Origin: Colwellia sp. D2M02
GTDB lineage: Bacteria > Pseudomonadota > Gammaproteobacteria > Enterobacterales > Alteromonadaceae
Length of the DNA stretch: 64,000 nt
Direction of reading: 5' to 3'
NCBI RefSeq assembly: GCF_018860755.1
Contig: NZ_JAHKPW010000078.1
Location: 37,569 to 101,568 of the forward strand
The notes beneath the pieces were generated by a model. That model saw only the letters and a program-made list of their open reading frames with translations, was not told the origin of the DNA and did not search any database. Below, in pieces: positions 18,256-26,908 of the stretch. The translations under genes were made by a program, and so were the position numbers. Numbering within the stretch: position 1 is the stretch's first letter; every line of letters begins with the position of its first letter.

Positions 18256-19735
18256 CCTTAAATAATTCACTTTGCTTATTGAATGCCGCAATAAGTGTTT
18301 TTTCTGCTGTTTCAAGATCAGTAATACCACTAACAGAAACTGCGCGAATTTCACTAAAGTCCGATTGTTGAGTCAAGCTATTCCATGCTTGCATTAATTT
18401 GGCTTTATTAGCATTAACCGTAAAGTAATCACCTATTTTATATTGGTAAAGATAACTTCTTGGAAAGCCTCTGCTATTGCGTAAGTTTACGAGCATTGCA
18501 TGTTCATTATTAATGATGACTTCTTTGCGAGAGGCTATGGTCCACAAATCGTGATTATGAGTAACATTTTGCCAAACAATTAATTCGCCTTGGGTTTGTT
18601 TATTGCCGTATAACGCTTTAAAAGCTTCAACACTTACGTTATTAGCACCACGAATAACGCCATAACGAGTTTCTATCGCATCAACAAAGCTTATACCCCA
18701 ACTTGAATTACTAGTTTCCTGCTGCTTTTGCTCTACCGCTAAATCTACCGTAGGTATTGAGCGTAATGTAAATAGAGTGCCACATAAAATAACTAAGGTA
18801 GTTGAATAAAGTAAATAATTAGAGCGACTAATTGTTGCCGATTTATTGGCTTTATCACCCTCTTCGTTTACAGCTTCAGCATTGTTATCTGAGGTTTTTT
18901 CTGGGGCTTTATCGGCAAAAAAGCCACCAATCCAAAACATTAACATGATAACAAAACCAAAAAACAGCCAACCATAAATTAAATGATCAGCTCCTGTGGC
19001 ATATTTCATATCAGAATAATAAGCAATAGCAACAATGCCATACGCTCGTATTCCGTTAGCTAAAATAGGTAGTATCATCGCAAAAAGCACAAACAATATT
19101 TGCTTATAGGTTTTGTTATAGGTTAAATAACCAAACAAGGTGCCTACGGCAACAGAAGCGATTAAGTAACGAATTCCCGAGCAAGCAACGGCAACTTCAA
19201 ACATACCTGTAGGTATTTCAATATAAAGGCCATTTCGATAAAAAGGAATACCATTAAGGTCAAGGAAAAATACAGTGAACCAAGCGGTAACGTCTTGTAA
19301 CCAAGGGATTAAATTTTCCCCCATCGGTACAGCAAATAATAAATAAGCTAATGGAAATTTATAATGCCACGCAACGTTATTACCCACCATAAACCAAGTT
19401 AAGCAAATTAATGAAACAACCGCCGAAAGCTGCCCTAAAACATTAATATCTGCTGCATAAGCAAATAACCAAACAAAAAGTGAACCGAATAAAAATGGTA
19501 GTGCCAACCAACTTGGTTTAACTTGGCTACCAAGTAAGTTTTCTTTATCACGCCAAAGTAACCATAAACTAATAGGAAGAATAAAATAGCCATGTGCAAA
19601 CGTATCTGAGCGCGCCCATATAGCTTCCATACTTAATAACGCATCTTGATAGAGCACCGCCCACGCAACAATAATCAATGCAAACATAGCAATAAAGCGA
19701 TTATCACGTATTGTCATACCGGTTAAATTACTCAT
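18239..19735 (-). CDS. xrtA: Exosortase A with fused C-terminal EpsI domain
   Basis: A transpeptidase-like membrane protease that processes PEP-CTERM sorting signals on exported proteins, and the signature enzyme of this locus. Eight or so transmembrane helices occupy residues 12-275. The catalytic triad reads Cys185 (VACSGIRYL), Arg230 (ANGIRAYG) and His251 (ADHLIYGW), with all three residues present. A linker rich in charged residues follows (276-300). Then comes a transmembrane segment and the periplasmic EpsI/DUF3485 domain (about 330-490). The length of 498 residues fits the fused XrtA-EpsI architecture. Start overlap with the upstream Stp1-like gene is 8 bp. No PEP-CTERM substrate is encoded in this window. 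Confidence 0.93.
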   Translation of the reverse strand: MSNLTGMTIRDNRFIAMFALIIVAWAVLYQDALLSMEAIWARSDTFAHGYFILPISLWLLWRDKENLLGSQVKPSWLALPFLFGSLFVWLFAYAADINVLGQLSAVVSLICLTWFMVGNNVAWHYKFPLAYLLFAVPMGENLIPWLQDVTAWFTVFFLDLNGIPFYRNGLYIEIPTGMFEVAVACSGIRYLIASVAVGTLFGYLTYNKTYKQILFVLFAMILPILANGIRAYGIVAIAYYSDMKYATGADHLIYGWLFFGFVIMLMFWIGGFFADKAPEKTSDNNAEAVNEEGDKANKSATISRSNYLLYSTTLVILCGTLFTLRSIPTVDLAVEQKQQETSNSSWGISFVDAIETRYGVIRGANNVSVEAFKALYGNKQTQGELIVWQNVTHNHDLWTIASRKEVIINNEHAMLVNLRNSRGFPRSYLYQYKIGDYFTVNANKAKLMQAWNSLTQQSDFSEIRAVSVSGITDLETAEKTLIAAFNKQSELFKDESGE

Positions 19736-20993
19736 TAATTATGTCCTTTGCAGAAAAGTACTGCTGTAATGGCTGTAATGTATTTTCCCAAGTAAAGTTG
19801 TCTATTATCCACTGTCGATTGCTTAAATTGACTGCGCTGTCATTTAAATATTTTAGGCAAGCTTGGGCATATACACTTGCCTCATCACTAATCACAACGC
19901 CGCTAGATTCTTTGGCGTTAATACCTTCCATCGCCATTGTGGTTACCACAATAGCTTTATTTAATGACATAGCTTCTAGCACTTTATTTTGTATACCTCG
20001 CGCTATTTGCAAAGGCGCAACAACACAAGTTGCCTTAGCAATAAATGGTCTAATGTCGTGTACTCGGCCAGTAACAACAATACCAGGCTGATCCGCCAAT
20101 GCTAACACTTCACTGCTTGGGTTACCGCCAACAATACAAAAGATAGCTTGTGGGTTTTTAGCAATAATAAACGGCCAAACGTACTTAACAAACCACAATA
20201 CTGCATCGACATTCGCCCAGTAATCCATAGCGCCCGTGAAACTAATAAATGGTACGGTAGGTACTGGGCTTTCTGCTGAGAAGTCTGCTTGTGGATCGAA
20301 AAAGTCAATATCGACACCATTTAGCACCCCATGTACTGACTTTTGCAGTGCTATCGGTTGTCGTGCGCTAAATAATGCTGCTTCATCGGGAGAAACAAAC
20401 AAACTGTGAGAAAATTCAGCGCATATTTCATCTTCAACTTGTGCTAATAAACGATATTCACGGTTAAAAAACCACTTAGCGACACCTTGTTTTTTCTGTG
20501 CATATTGACGCCACTTATCTGAATCAACATCAACAAAGTCAATCACACGCTCTAACGCACTATAACGACTTTCTTGGCAATATTGCGCCATAGAGGAAGA
20601 GTATACAAAAACCTTTGCTATTTTATGCTCAGCGACTATTGCAGAGGTCCACTGCGCCATACGTTTATCATAATAGTAAGGGAGTGTTATGGGCTTGCCA
20701 GTAAAAAAGCCTGATAAGCCTTTTATTTTCGAAAAGGTTTTATTTTGATCAAGATGAAAGACAGAAGCACAATATTTATTGAGTCCATCAACATATTGCT
20801 TATCGAAAGGATCATCAATAAAACAACCTAAGTGAATGGCATAAGTTTCACTCAGCTTCTTTAAAATATTAAACGAGCGAATTTTATCGCCCTTGTTTGG
20901 TGGAAACGGAATACGGTGGCAAAGAAACAATAATGGCTCTTTGACTGAAACCTTATTATTAGTGGAATGAGGTTGCGATTCGTTACTCATCAC
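19728..20993 (-). CDS. XrtA/PEP-CTERM glycosyltransferase (Stp1-like)
   Basis: A 421-residue GT4-type enzyme with the diagnostic N-terminus LLFLCHRIPFPPNKGDKIRSF of the Stp1 family found with exosortase A. Other family landmarks are VIDFVDVDSDKWRQYA, EYRLLAQVEDEI, FVSPDEAALF, and the donor domain ISFTGAMDYWANVDAVLWF with QNKVLEAMSLNKAIVVTTMAMEGI. It abuts the FemAB-like gene (2 bp gap) and overlaps xrtA by 8 bp. The first 17 residues before KEPLLFL are not typical, so an internal start is possible, but no better one is visible. Confidence 0.86.
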   Translation of the reverse strand: MMSNESQPHSTNNKVSVKEPLLFLCHRIPFPPNKGDKIRSFNILKKLSETYAIHLGCFIDDPFDKQYVDGLNKYCASVFHLDQNKTFSKIKGLSGFFTGKPITLPYYYDKRMAQWTSAIVAEHKIAKVFVYSSSMAQYCQESRYSALERVIDFVDVDSDKWRQYAQKKQGVAKWFFNREYRLLAQVEDEICAEFSHSLFVSPDEAALFSARQPIALQKSVHGVLNGVDIDFFDPQADFSAESPVPTVPFISFTGAMDYWANVDAVLWFVKYVWPFIIAKNPQAIFCIVGGNPSSEVLALADQPGIVVTGRVHDIRPFIAKATCVVAPLQIARGIQNKVLEAMSLNKAIVVTTMAMEGINAKESSGVVISDEASVYAQACLKYLNDSAVNLSNRQWIIDNFTWENTLQPLQQYFSAKDIINE

Positions 20994-20995
20994 TA

Positions 20996-22042
20996 TTAGC
21001 CCAAATACTTAGATAAAAATGGGCCAATAAACTGACTAACTTTTAAAGGTAGTTTTTGCCACAACTGAATAAACAATTTATATTTTGGGTTGTTAGGACT
21101 TAAATTAGGTAGCTCTTGTGCGTTAACTAAGTGGTAATAGTAGTACAGTGACTTAGGCTCCATCCCCCAGTTTTTCTTATACTTAAAAGGGCCGCTATCA
21201 TTTTTACTTCGACCAAAATCATACCAACGATAACCTTTCTCACTGGCATTACACATTACTTGGTAATACATGAAGTCAGCGCTTTTTAAACCACGAGCAC
21301 TGTCATTACCACCACCGTAATAAGGTAATACTTGCTCATTAAAGTAAAAATTCATTACCGCACTCGATAATTGATTATTTTTATCTTTAATCACAGCAAT
21401 ATCGATAGCCTCACCAAAAACATCAATAATATGAGTGAAAAAACTCTTACTAAATATTGGTGTACCTAAATTACGATAGCTAGTAGATAATAACTCATAG
21501 AAATCTGCTAAATTTTCATGGCCTGATGATAGCGAAAAGTTAAGCTCATTTTTTAATGAGTGACGAATAACTGCACGTTGTTTCTTTTTAATATTCGCTA
21601 ATATTTGCTCATTATCTTCAGCAAGTTCACAACCAAAAGTGCTATGCGCTTGTTTCAATAACAGATCGGAGTCTTGTTTTTCTTGGTATCTAAGTTCAAG
21701 ATAATCAACCGATAGCTTATCGGCTAACTGGCAAGCTTCTTTTTCTAACGCTCGCACAATTTCAGGAGAGTCAGCAATTGCACCACCATAAACACAAAAA
21801 GGTGTTGAAATAAGTGCATGACCAAATAATTTACTTTTAACTTCAACTAAAGGTAAAACGCCACAAATAACGCCTTCTGTTTCAACATACAAAAAATAGC
21901 ACGGATGATTAAAACTTTGTTCTATGACTTTTTTCCAGCCACTTAAATGAAAAAAACTTCCTTGCGGATTATTTTTAACGTAAGCATCCCAAGCGCAAGC
22001 TTGATCAGAAGTAAGGGTTTTTATTTGGCTGTTAATATTCAA
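20996..22042 (-). CDS. FemAB-related protein, XrtA/PEP-CTERM system type
   Basis: A 348-residue GNAT-fold protein of the FemAB group that accompanies exosortase A. FemAB relatives transfer amino acids from aminoacyl-tRNA to amino groups, and here the acceptor may be a sugar amine of the polysaccharide, which is an inference. Landmarks are NNPQGSFFHLSGWKKVIEQSF near residues 24-44, YLELRYQE, KKQRAVIRHSLKNEL, and the C-terminal YYGGGNDSARGLKSADFMYYQ and WYDFGRSKNDSGPFKYKKNW. It lies just upstream of the Stp1-like gene. ATG 22042 follows a weak purine-rich site. Confidence 0.84.
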   Translation of the reverse strand: MNINSQIKTLTSDQACAWDAYVKNNPQGSFFHLSGWKKVIEQSFNHPCYFLYVETEGVICGVLPLVEVKSKLFGHALISTPFCVYGGAIADSPEIVRALEKEACQLADKLSVDYLELRYQEKQDSDLLLKQAHSTFGCELAEDNEQILANIKKKQRAVIRHSLKNELNFSLSSGHENLADFYELLSTSYRNLGTPIFSKSFFTHIIDVFGEAIDIAVIKDKNNQLSSAVMNFYFNEQVLPYYGGGNDSARGLKSADFMYYQVMCNASEKGYRWYDFGRSKNDSGPFKYKKNWGMEPKSLYYYYHLVNAQELPNLSPNNPKYKLFIQLWQKLPLKVSQFIGPFLSKYLG

Positions 22043-22116
22043 GTTTCCATTCTCTATTTTTAACTGATAGTTATTCGATTAAACGATCATTACGACATAT
22101 AAGTACGTTTGCTCAG

Positions 22117-22983
22117 CTACTTGCCCAAGTAAACACTTTTCATAGTGTCCCATTGGTAATCTTCTAATAAGCGCGCCACTTTGCCTTCCATACGAGACAG
22201 GTTGATATAGTGACGTAGTTTAGACTTCATTGAGGCACTCGTAATACGTGGCTGGTCTGGATCAATTTCCCACGGGTGAAAATAAAAGCTATAGGGCTGT
22301 TGCTCATTTGCTAAATAGTTATTTATACGTTTTTTCGATAACCAATAAGGATACAAGCGAAAATAACCACCGCCACCAATACCAGTATTTTGTTCATTTT
22401 TTCGTACTGTTGGAACGGGGATCTCTGAAATACCCTCTGGACGATTATATATAAACCTTGGCCATTCAGGCACACCATATAGATCATGCTCAATCGGGTA
22501 AGTACTTGAGCTATACTCAAAGCCTAAATCAGCCAGTATTTGATAGACCCAAGTATTAGTGTCATTAAATGAAAAGCTTGGTGCGCGATAACCAATGATG
22601 GCTTGCCCTGCAGCGTCTTCTAAAAGCTGCTTACTTTTCGCAACATCATCTTTAAATTGTTGTGGGTTCATTTCAGTCGCGCGCTGATGAGCATAACCGT
22701 GGCTTGCTAATTCATGACCTTCATTAACGATTGCTTTAATTAGTTCAGGGCAACGTTCAGCCACCCAACCTAAGGTGAAAAAGGTACACTTGGCATTTTT
22801 TTCAGCAAATAACTCTAACAACCTAAATGTGTTTTTTTCAACACGTAGTTCTAAGTTTTTCCAGTCTGATTTTTGAATGTTATTTTCAAAAGCAGAAACA
22901 TGAAAATAGTCTTCGACATCGACTGTCATTACTTGTTTTTGAGGCACGTTTAACGTATCTACAATATTACTATTAGACTGCAT
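22117..22983 (-). CDS. XrtA-system polysaccharide deacetylase (CE4 with DUF3473)
   Basis: Predicted to deacetylate the exopolysaccharide or its precursor. The N-terminal QVMTVDVEDYFHVSAFE supplies the metal/catalytic Asp residues 22 and 25 in the XrtA-type arrangement. CTFFTLGWVAERCPEL and HELASHGYAHQRATEM give the two His, and IGYRAPSFSF and GGGGYFRLYPYWLSKKRI are typical of the DUF3473 extension. The longest frame uses a TTG at 23004. ATG 22983 is preferred because AAGGGG lies about 10 nt upstream and the start then follows the stop of the upstream EpsB2 gene by 4 bp. The product has 288 residues. Confidence 0.87.
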   Translation of the reverse strand: MQSNSNIVDTLNVPQKQVMTVDVEDYFHVSAFENNIQKSDWKNLELRVEKNTFRLLELFAEKNAKCTFFTLGWVAERCPELIKAIVNEGHELASHGYAHQRATEMNPQQFKDDVAKSKQLLEDAAGQAIIGYRAPSFSFNDTNTWVYQILADLGFEYSSSTYPIEHDLYGVPEWPRFIYNRPEGISEIPVPTVRKNEQNTGIGGGGYFRLYPYWLSKKRINNYLANEQQPYSFYFHPWEIDPDQPRITSASMKSKLRHYINLSRMEGKVARLLEDYQWDTMKSVYLGK

Positions 22984-22987
22984 GTAC

Positions 22988-24391
22988 TTAACGCCCCTTG
23001 CCAAACAAGACTACTTCAACGGTACGAATTAAAATAAGTAAGTCTAATAGAAAGCTACGATGCTTAATGTAATACAAATCGTATTTTAATTTTTCAAGTG
23101 AGTCGTTCTCAGTTGCACCATACGGGTACTTCAACTGTGCCCAACCAGTTAAGCCAGGCTTAACATTATGACGCTCGTTATAATAAGGAATGTTTTTAAT
23201 CAGTTGTTGCACGAATTCTGGACGCTCAGGTCTTGGACCAACAAACCCCATATCCCCACGCAATACATTATAAATTTGAGGTAGTTCATCTATTCTATAC
23301 TTACGTAAATAATTACCTACTTTAGTAATACGGTTATCATTTTCGCTAGCCATTTGCGCACCATTTTTTTCAGCGTCTAAACGCATACTGCGAAATTTAA
23401 TAATATTGAATGGTTCGCCATCTAAACCAACACGCTCTTGACGATAAAAAACAGGAACATGCATTCCCTCTGTTAGTTTAATTATGATGACCGTAAGCAG
23501 CATAATAGGCCAGGTCACTAATAATAAACCTAACGCCATAAAAGCATTAAACACCCAATCTAAGGTGTTGCGCAGATGATTGTTAGAAGCAAAGCCATTT
23601 GAATAGATAACCCAACTAGGGTAAATCAGGTTAACCGCTATTTGACCGGTTTCACGCTCAATAAAGTCTAATATTTCGGTAATTTCAATACCGCGAATTT
23701 TACATGCAAACAATTCATCAACAGGTAAGTTATTACGTCGCTCATCGCTAGCAACAACAATTTCATCAATTTCATGCTCAAGCGCATAACTCACTAATGA
23801 ACCATCAAGTGTTATACGTGTTTCTTCTCTAATGCCTTCCTCAGAATCACCTTCCATAACAATAAAGCCATGAACGGTGAAGTCTTGTCTATCGACATCT
23901 CGGCGCATTCTCTTTTCAATAATTGAAGCTCGCTGTCCTGCACCAACCACTAAGATTCGGCGCTTGCCAAAACCAAAAAAATCTATTTTAAACGTTAAAT
24001 AACGAAATGAGCTAACAAGCACGACACTAAATAATGAGGCGATAGCAATTACTTCAATAGGTAAATGATATGCTCCGTAAAATGGGTTGATTAATGTTGC
24101 AGCAAAAAATCCTACGGCTACACACATTAGCATCCTACGAAATATGCCACGAAAGCTCTCTCTTAATTTAGAGTTGTAAAGTCCTAAGGCTAAAGAACTT
24201 AATTGATTAATTAACGCAAAAATAATGGCGTACAATAATAAAAGACCGTTAGGTATATTATTATGTTCAACTAACCCTAACCACTCATTAAAATAAAGTG
24301 CTAAAAATAATGCGCTAACAAACAGTATTTGTTCGATGATAATTAGTGACTTACTTCCGGCGGATAAATCTCGAAATTTTGAACTAGACAT
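22988..24391 (-). CDS. Phosphoglycosyl transferase (EpsB2/WcaJ type), XrtA-associated
   Basis: Likely starts repeat-unit synthesis by transferring a sugar-1-phosphate to undecaprenyl phosphate. The first half is a membrane/CoA-binding-like region with four N-terminal helices (about 14-145) and a Rossmann motif, RILVVGAGQRASIIEKR. A fifth hydrophobic segment near residue 280 leads into the bacterial sugar transferase domain: FYRQERVGLDGEPFNIIKFRSMR, YLRKYRIDELPQIYNVLRGDMGFVGPRPERPEF, then YNERHNVKPGLTGWAQ (key residues R-E-D-R-P-E). It is the first gene of the minus-strand operon and is divergent from the export-protein gene. Confidence 0.9.
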   Translation of the reverse strand: MSSSKFRDLSAGSKSLIIIEQILFVSALFLALYFNEWLGLVEHNNIPNGLLLLYAIIFALINQLSSLALGLYNSKLRESFRGIFRRMLMCVAVGFFAATLINPFYGAYHLPIEVIAIASLFSVVLVSSFRYLTFKIDFFGFGKRRILVVGAGQRASIIEKRMRRDVDRQDFTVHGFIVMEGDSEEGIREETRITLDGSLVSYALEHEIDEIVVASDERRNNLPVDELFACKIRGIEITEILDFIERETGQIAVNLIYPSWVIYSNGFASNNHLRNTLDWVFNAFMALGLLLVTWPIMLLTVIIIKLTEGMHVPVFYRQERVGLDGEPFNIIKFRSMRLDAEKNGAQMASENDNRITKVGNYLRKYRIDELPQIYNVLRGDMGFVGPRPERPEFVQQLIKNIPYYNERHNVKPGLTGWAQLKYPYGATENDSLEKLKYDLYYIKHRSFLLDLLILIRTVEVVLFGKGR

Positions 24392-24471
24392 GATCGGTCT
24401 GATTCCCTCTAACTAATGACTACAGCGTAACCATTTACCGATTAAAAACGACGCTTATTCTAACAAAATAA

Positions 24472-24504
24472 TAACCAATGTTAATTGTTTATTTACATTG
24501 GTTA
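24472..24504. promoter_or_regulatory. Perfect 10-bp-arm inverted repeat in the divergent EPS promoter region
   Basis: TAACCAATGT at 24472-24481 is matched exactly by its reverse complement at 24495-24504, with 13 bp between them. It lies between the two divergent EPS operons, roughly 80-110 bp from each start, and just upstream of the predicted plus-strand -35. The dyad with about two-turn spacing looks like an operator for a dimeric regulator, although a cruciform or RNA hairpin cannot be excluded. No T-tract follows, so a terminator is unlikely. The regulator is unknown. Confidence 0.45.
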
Positions 24505-24511
24505 ATTTAAA

Positions 24512-24541
24512 TTGCTAAAAATAGCAAAAATGCCATACAAT
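24512..24541 (+). promoter_or_regulatory. Predicted sigma-70-type promoter of the EPS export operon
   Basis: TTGCTA (24512-24517) and TACAAT (24536-24541) are separated by 18 bp, and the start of the first gene lies about 50 bp downstream. The -35 hexamer is itself the left arm of a 6-bp inverted repeat, TTGCTA-AAAA-TAGCAA, so a bound protein there would block polymerase. Inferred from sequence only. Confidence 0.45.
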
Positions 24542-24590
24542 TAGGCTTTGAATAAAAAATAAATTTAACGTCAAAATGAAGGTATTAACC

Positions 24591-25226
24591 ATGGATATAC
24601 GTTTTACCGAAACAGCCAAAGTTTTCTTGGTGCTTATTACTGCTGCTTTATTTAGCGGCTGTAGTTCAAATACGCTACCTACCGCAACCGTACAGCCCTC
24701 AACTACTACAGATATTAATTCATACAAATATTTAATTGGTGCCGGTGATGTGCTTAATATTTTTGTCTGGCGTAACCCCGAAGTTTCAGGCTCTTTTGTT
24801 GTCAGACCTGATGGTATGATTACCACCTCATTGGTTGAAGACATTAAAGTCGCAGGAAAAACCCCCACAGAACTAGCTCGTTCAATAGAAGAAACTCTTG
24901 CAACTTATCTACGTGACCCGATAGTAACGGTAACCGTTCAAAGCTTTGTTGGCCCTTTTAGCGAACAAATACGTGTTATAGGTGAAGCAGCACAACCCCA
25001 AGCAATTAATTACACTCAGAATATGTCTTTACTTGACGTTATGATTCAAGTGGGTGGTTTAACTGAATTTGCTGACGGTAATGATGCCGTATTAATTCGT
25101 GTAGAGAATGGTAAGCAAAAACAATACGAAATAATGATTGACGATTTACTGAGAGACGGCGAAATTAGCGCCAATGTTGATATGTTACCTGGTGACATAA
25201 TTATTATACCTGAAGCGTGGTTTTAA
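24591..25226 (+). CDS. XrtA-system polysaccharide export lipoprotein (Wza family)
   Basis: Outer-membrane export channel component for the polymer. The signal peptide ends in the lipobox LFSG-C, with Cys24 the expected lipidation site when counting from ATG 24591. That start has AAGG 8 nt upstream, and an in-frame ATG at 24576 would add five residues. The Poly_export domain is seen as YLIGAGDVLNIFVWRNPEVSG and VRPDGMITTSLVEDIKVAGKTP, followed by an SLBB segment (QIRVIGEAAQPQAI, MLPGDIIIIPEAWF). At 211 residues it is the short XrtA-associated type and lacks the C-terminal barrel helix of E. coli Wza, so its outer-membrane partner may be the protein at 27750-29357. Confidence 0.9.
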   Translation: MDIRFTETAKVFLVLITAALFSGCSSNTLPTATVQPSTTTDINSYKYLIGAGDVLNIFVWRNPEVSGSFVVRPDGMITTSLVEDIKVAGKTPTELARSIEETLATYLRDPIVTVTVQSFVGPFSEQIRVIGEAAQPQAINYTQNMSLLDVMIQVGGLTEFADGNDAVLIRVENGKQKQYEIMIDDLLRDGEISANVDMLPGDIIIIPEAWF

Positions 25227-25254
25227 TCATTTAGTAACCATCTACAAGCAAGCC

Positions 25255-25283
25255 TAGCAGAAAGACCCAAGGGTTTTCTGCTA
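25255..25283 (+). terminator. Intra-operon hairpin after the export lipoprotein gene
   Basis: TAGCAGAAA (25255-25263) pairs exactly with TTTCTGCTA (25275-25283). No strong U-tract follows, so it is more likely a partial attenuator or mRNA-stabilising stem, setting a higher level of the lipoprotein than of the genes downstream. Confidence 0.35.
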
Positions 25284-25319
25284 TTTATCATATAAAAAAC
25301 ATGGAGTTAAACGTTAGGA

Positions 25320-26906
25320 ATGCAAGAAGTATTTGAAGACATTATTGATTATCTTAAGGGTATATGGCTAAAACGTCGTTATATTATTATTGCGACTTGG
25401 CTTATATGTCCTGTTGGCTGGTACTTAGTATCAATAATGCCCAATGTTTATAAATCTGAAGCTCGTGTTTATGTAGATACTCAATCGCTACTACGCCCTT
25501 TATTAAAAGGACTCACTGTTGAAACCAATCCAAACATCCAAATTAACTTAATGGTAAAAACCTTATTAAGCCGACCTAATTTAGAGCGAATTGCTCGTAT
25601 GACTGATCTTGACGTACAAGCCAATACCCCTGAAGAGTTTGAAATTATTATTAAAGGATTAAAAGAAAAAATTAAAATTTCAAGTGGTGGTCGAGAGAAC
25701 ATTTATACTTTATCTATTCAGCATAAAGATCCTGAGATGGCTAAAAACATTGTACAGTCCGCACTAACTGTTTTTATTGAAAATACGCTGGGTGATACTC
25801 GTAACGATTCTGACAGTGCTCAAAAATTCTTAGATGCGCAAATTAAAGACCGTAAAAATGAGTTATTAGCAAGAGATGCGCGTTTAACTAACTTCAAACA
25901 AAGAAATAGTGACGTTTTACCGGGTCAATCAGGCGGTTATTACAATAAACTCAATAGCAGTAAAGAACAGCTAAAAGCAATAAACCTGGAAATATTAGAA
26001 AAAAAGACCCAGCTCGAATCTGCAAAACTACAGTTATCACAATCTGTTAATACTAAAACGACCGAAGGTAATGAAATCAAATCAGAAACCTCAATACAAA
26101 CTACCTTTGATGATCGTATTAGTGAACTAGAAACTCAACTTGACGGTTTATCTTTACGCTATACCGACAAACACCCCGATGTAGTTGAAGTGACTCGTAG
26201 TCTTACTCATTTAAAAAAACAACGCTCGGATGAAATTAAAAAATATCTTGAACTACGTTCAGGTGATGACGGTACATTAAACCGATTAAGTACCAACCCT
26301 GTTATTCAAGAAGTGCAAATTCAAATCAATACCTTAGAAAACCAAATTGCCTCTTTAAATGTTAGAGCAAGTGACTATCACCAACAGGTTATTGATCTTG
26401 AGGGAAAAATACACACCCTACCTGAAGTAGAAGCTAAATTTAAAGAATTAACACGCGATTACGAACTTAAAAATAAAGAGTACTTACAGTTAATATCACG
26501 ACGTGCCACGGCACAACTAGCCCAAGAAGCTAATGAAACCACGGATAAAATTCAATTTAAAGTGATAGACCCACCGCGAGCAGCAACCAAACCCTCAGGT
26601 CCTGCGCGATTTGTATTATTTGGCGTTGTCACCGTATTAGGTTTAGGTACTGGTGTTGCTTTATCATTTTTAATGAGCCAATTATCTCCTGTGGCAACCT
26701 CGGTAACTCAACTAGCTAAAGTCACTGGTGTGCCTATCTTTGGTGTTGTATCAGCAAATGCAAATCTGGGTTTACAAAACTGGAATAGAAAAAAGACCTT
26801 CATATTTATCGCCTCAAACATCATGTTACTGTTAGTGTTAAGTGCTTTTATTAGTTATTTTTTATTTCCTGACGCCATTCAAGCACCACTTAAAAGGATT
26901 TTTTAG
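25320..26906 (+). CDS. XrtA-associated chain-length determinant protein (Wzz family)
   Basis: An inner-membrane polysaccharide co-polymerase that sets polymer length and links synthesis to export. The Wzz domain begins at the N-terminus (MQEVFEDIIDYLKGIWLKRRY) with a transmembrane helix near 22-40. A long periplasmic coiled-coil region (about 190-380) includes ESAKLQLSQSV and LSLRYTDKHPDVVEV. A second helix near 425-447 follows the PPRAATKPSGPAR proline-rich motif typical of the family. A third helix lies close to the C-terminus (about 495-515). The length of 528 residues fits the XrtA type. It has no kinase domain, because the partner kinase is the next gene, 2 bp away. Confidence 0.9.
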   Translation: MQEVFEDIIDYLKGIWLKRRYIIIATWLICPVGWYLVSIMPNVYKSEARVYVDTQSLLRPLLKGLTVETNPNIQINLMVKTLLSRPNLERIARMTDLDVQANTPEEFEIIIKGLKEKIKISSGGRENIYTLSIQHKDPEMAKNIVQSALTVFIENTLGDTRNDSDSAQKFLDAQIKDRKNELLARDARLTNFKQRNSDVLPGQSGGYYNKLNSSKEQLKAINLEILEKKTQLESAKLQLSQSVNTKTTEGNEIKSETSIQTTFDDRISELETQLDGLSLRYTDKHPDVVEVTRSLTHLKKQRSDEIKKYLELRSGDDGTLNRLSTNPVIQEVQIQINTLENQIASLNVRASDYHQQVIDLEGKIHTLPEVEAKFKELTRDYELKNKEYLQLISRRATAQLAQEANETTDKIQFKVIDPPRAATKPSGPARFVLFGVVTVLGLGTGVALSFLMSQLSPVATSVTQLAKVTGVPIFGVVSANANLGLQNWNRKKTFIFIASNIMLLLVLSAFISYFLFPDAIQAPLKRIF

Positions 26907-26908
26907 CC

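Noticed and set aside
24400..24440. Possible JUMPstart/ops (RfaH) element upstream of EpsB2, from the minus-strand GCTGTAG string
   Set aside because: Only about six bases of the ops core match, and there is no surrounding JUMPstart sequence. A chance match in AT-rich DNA.
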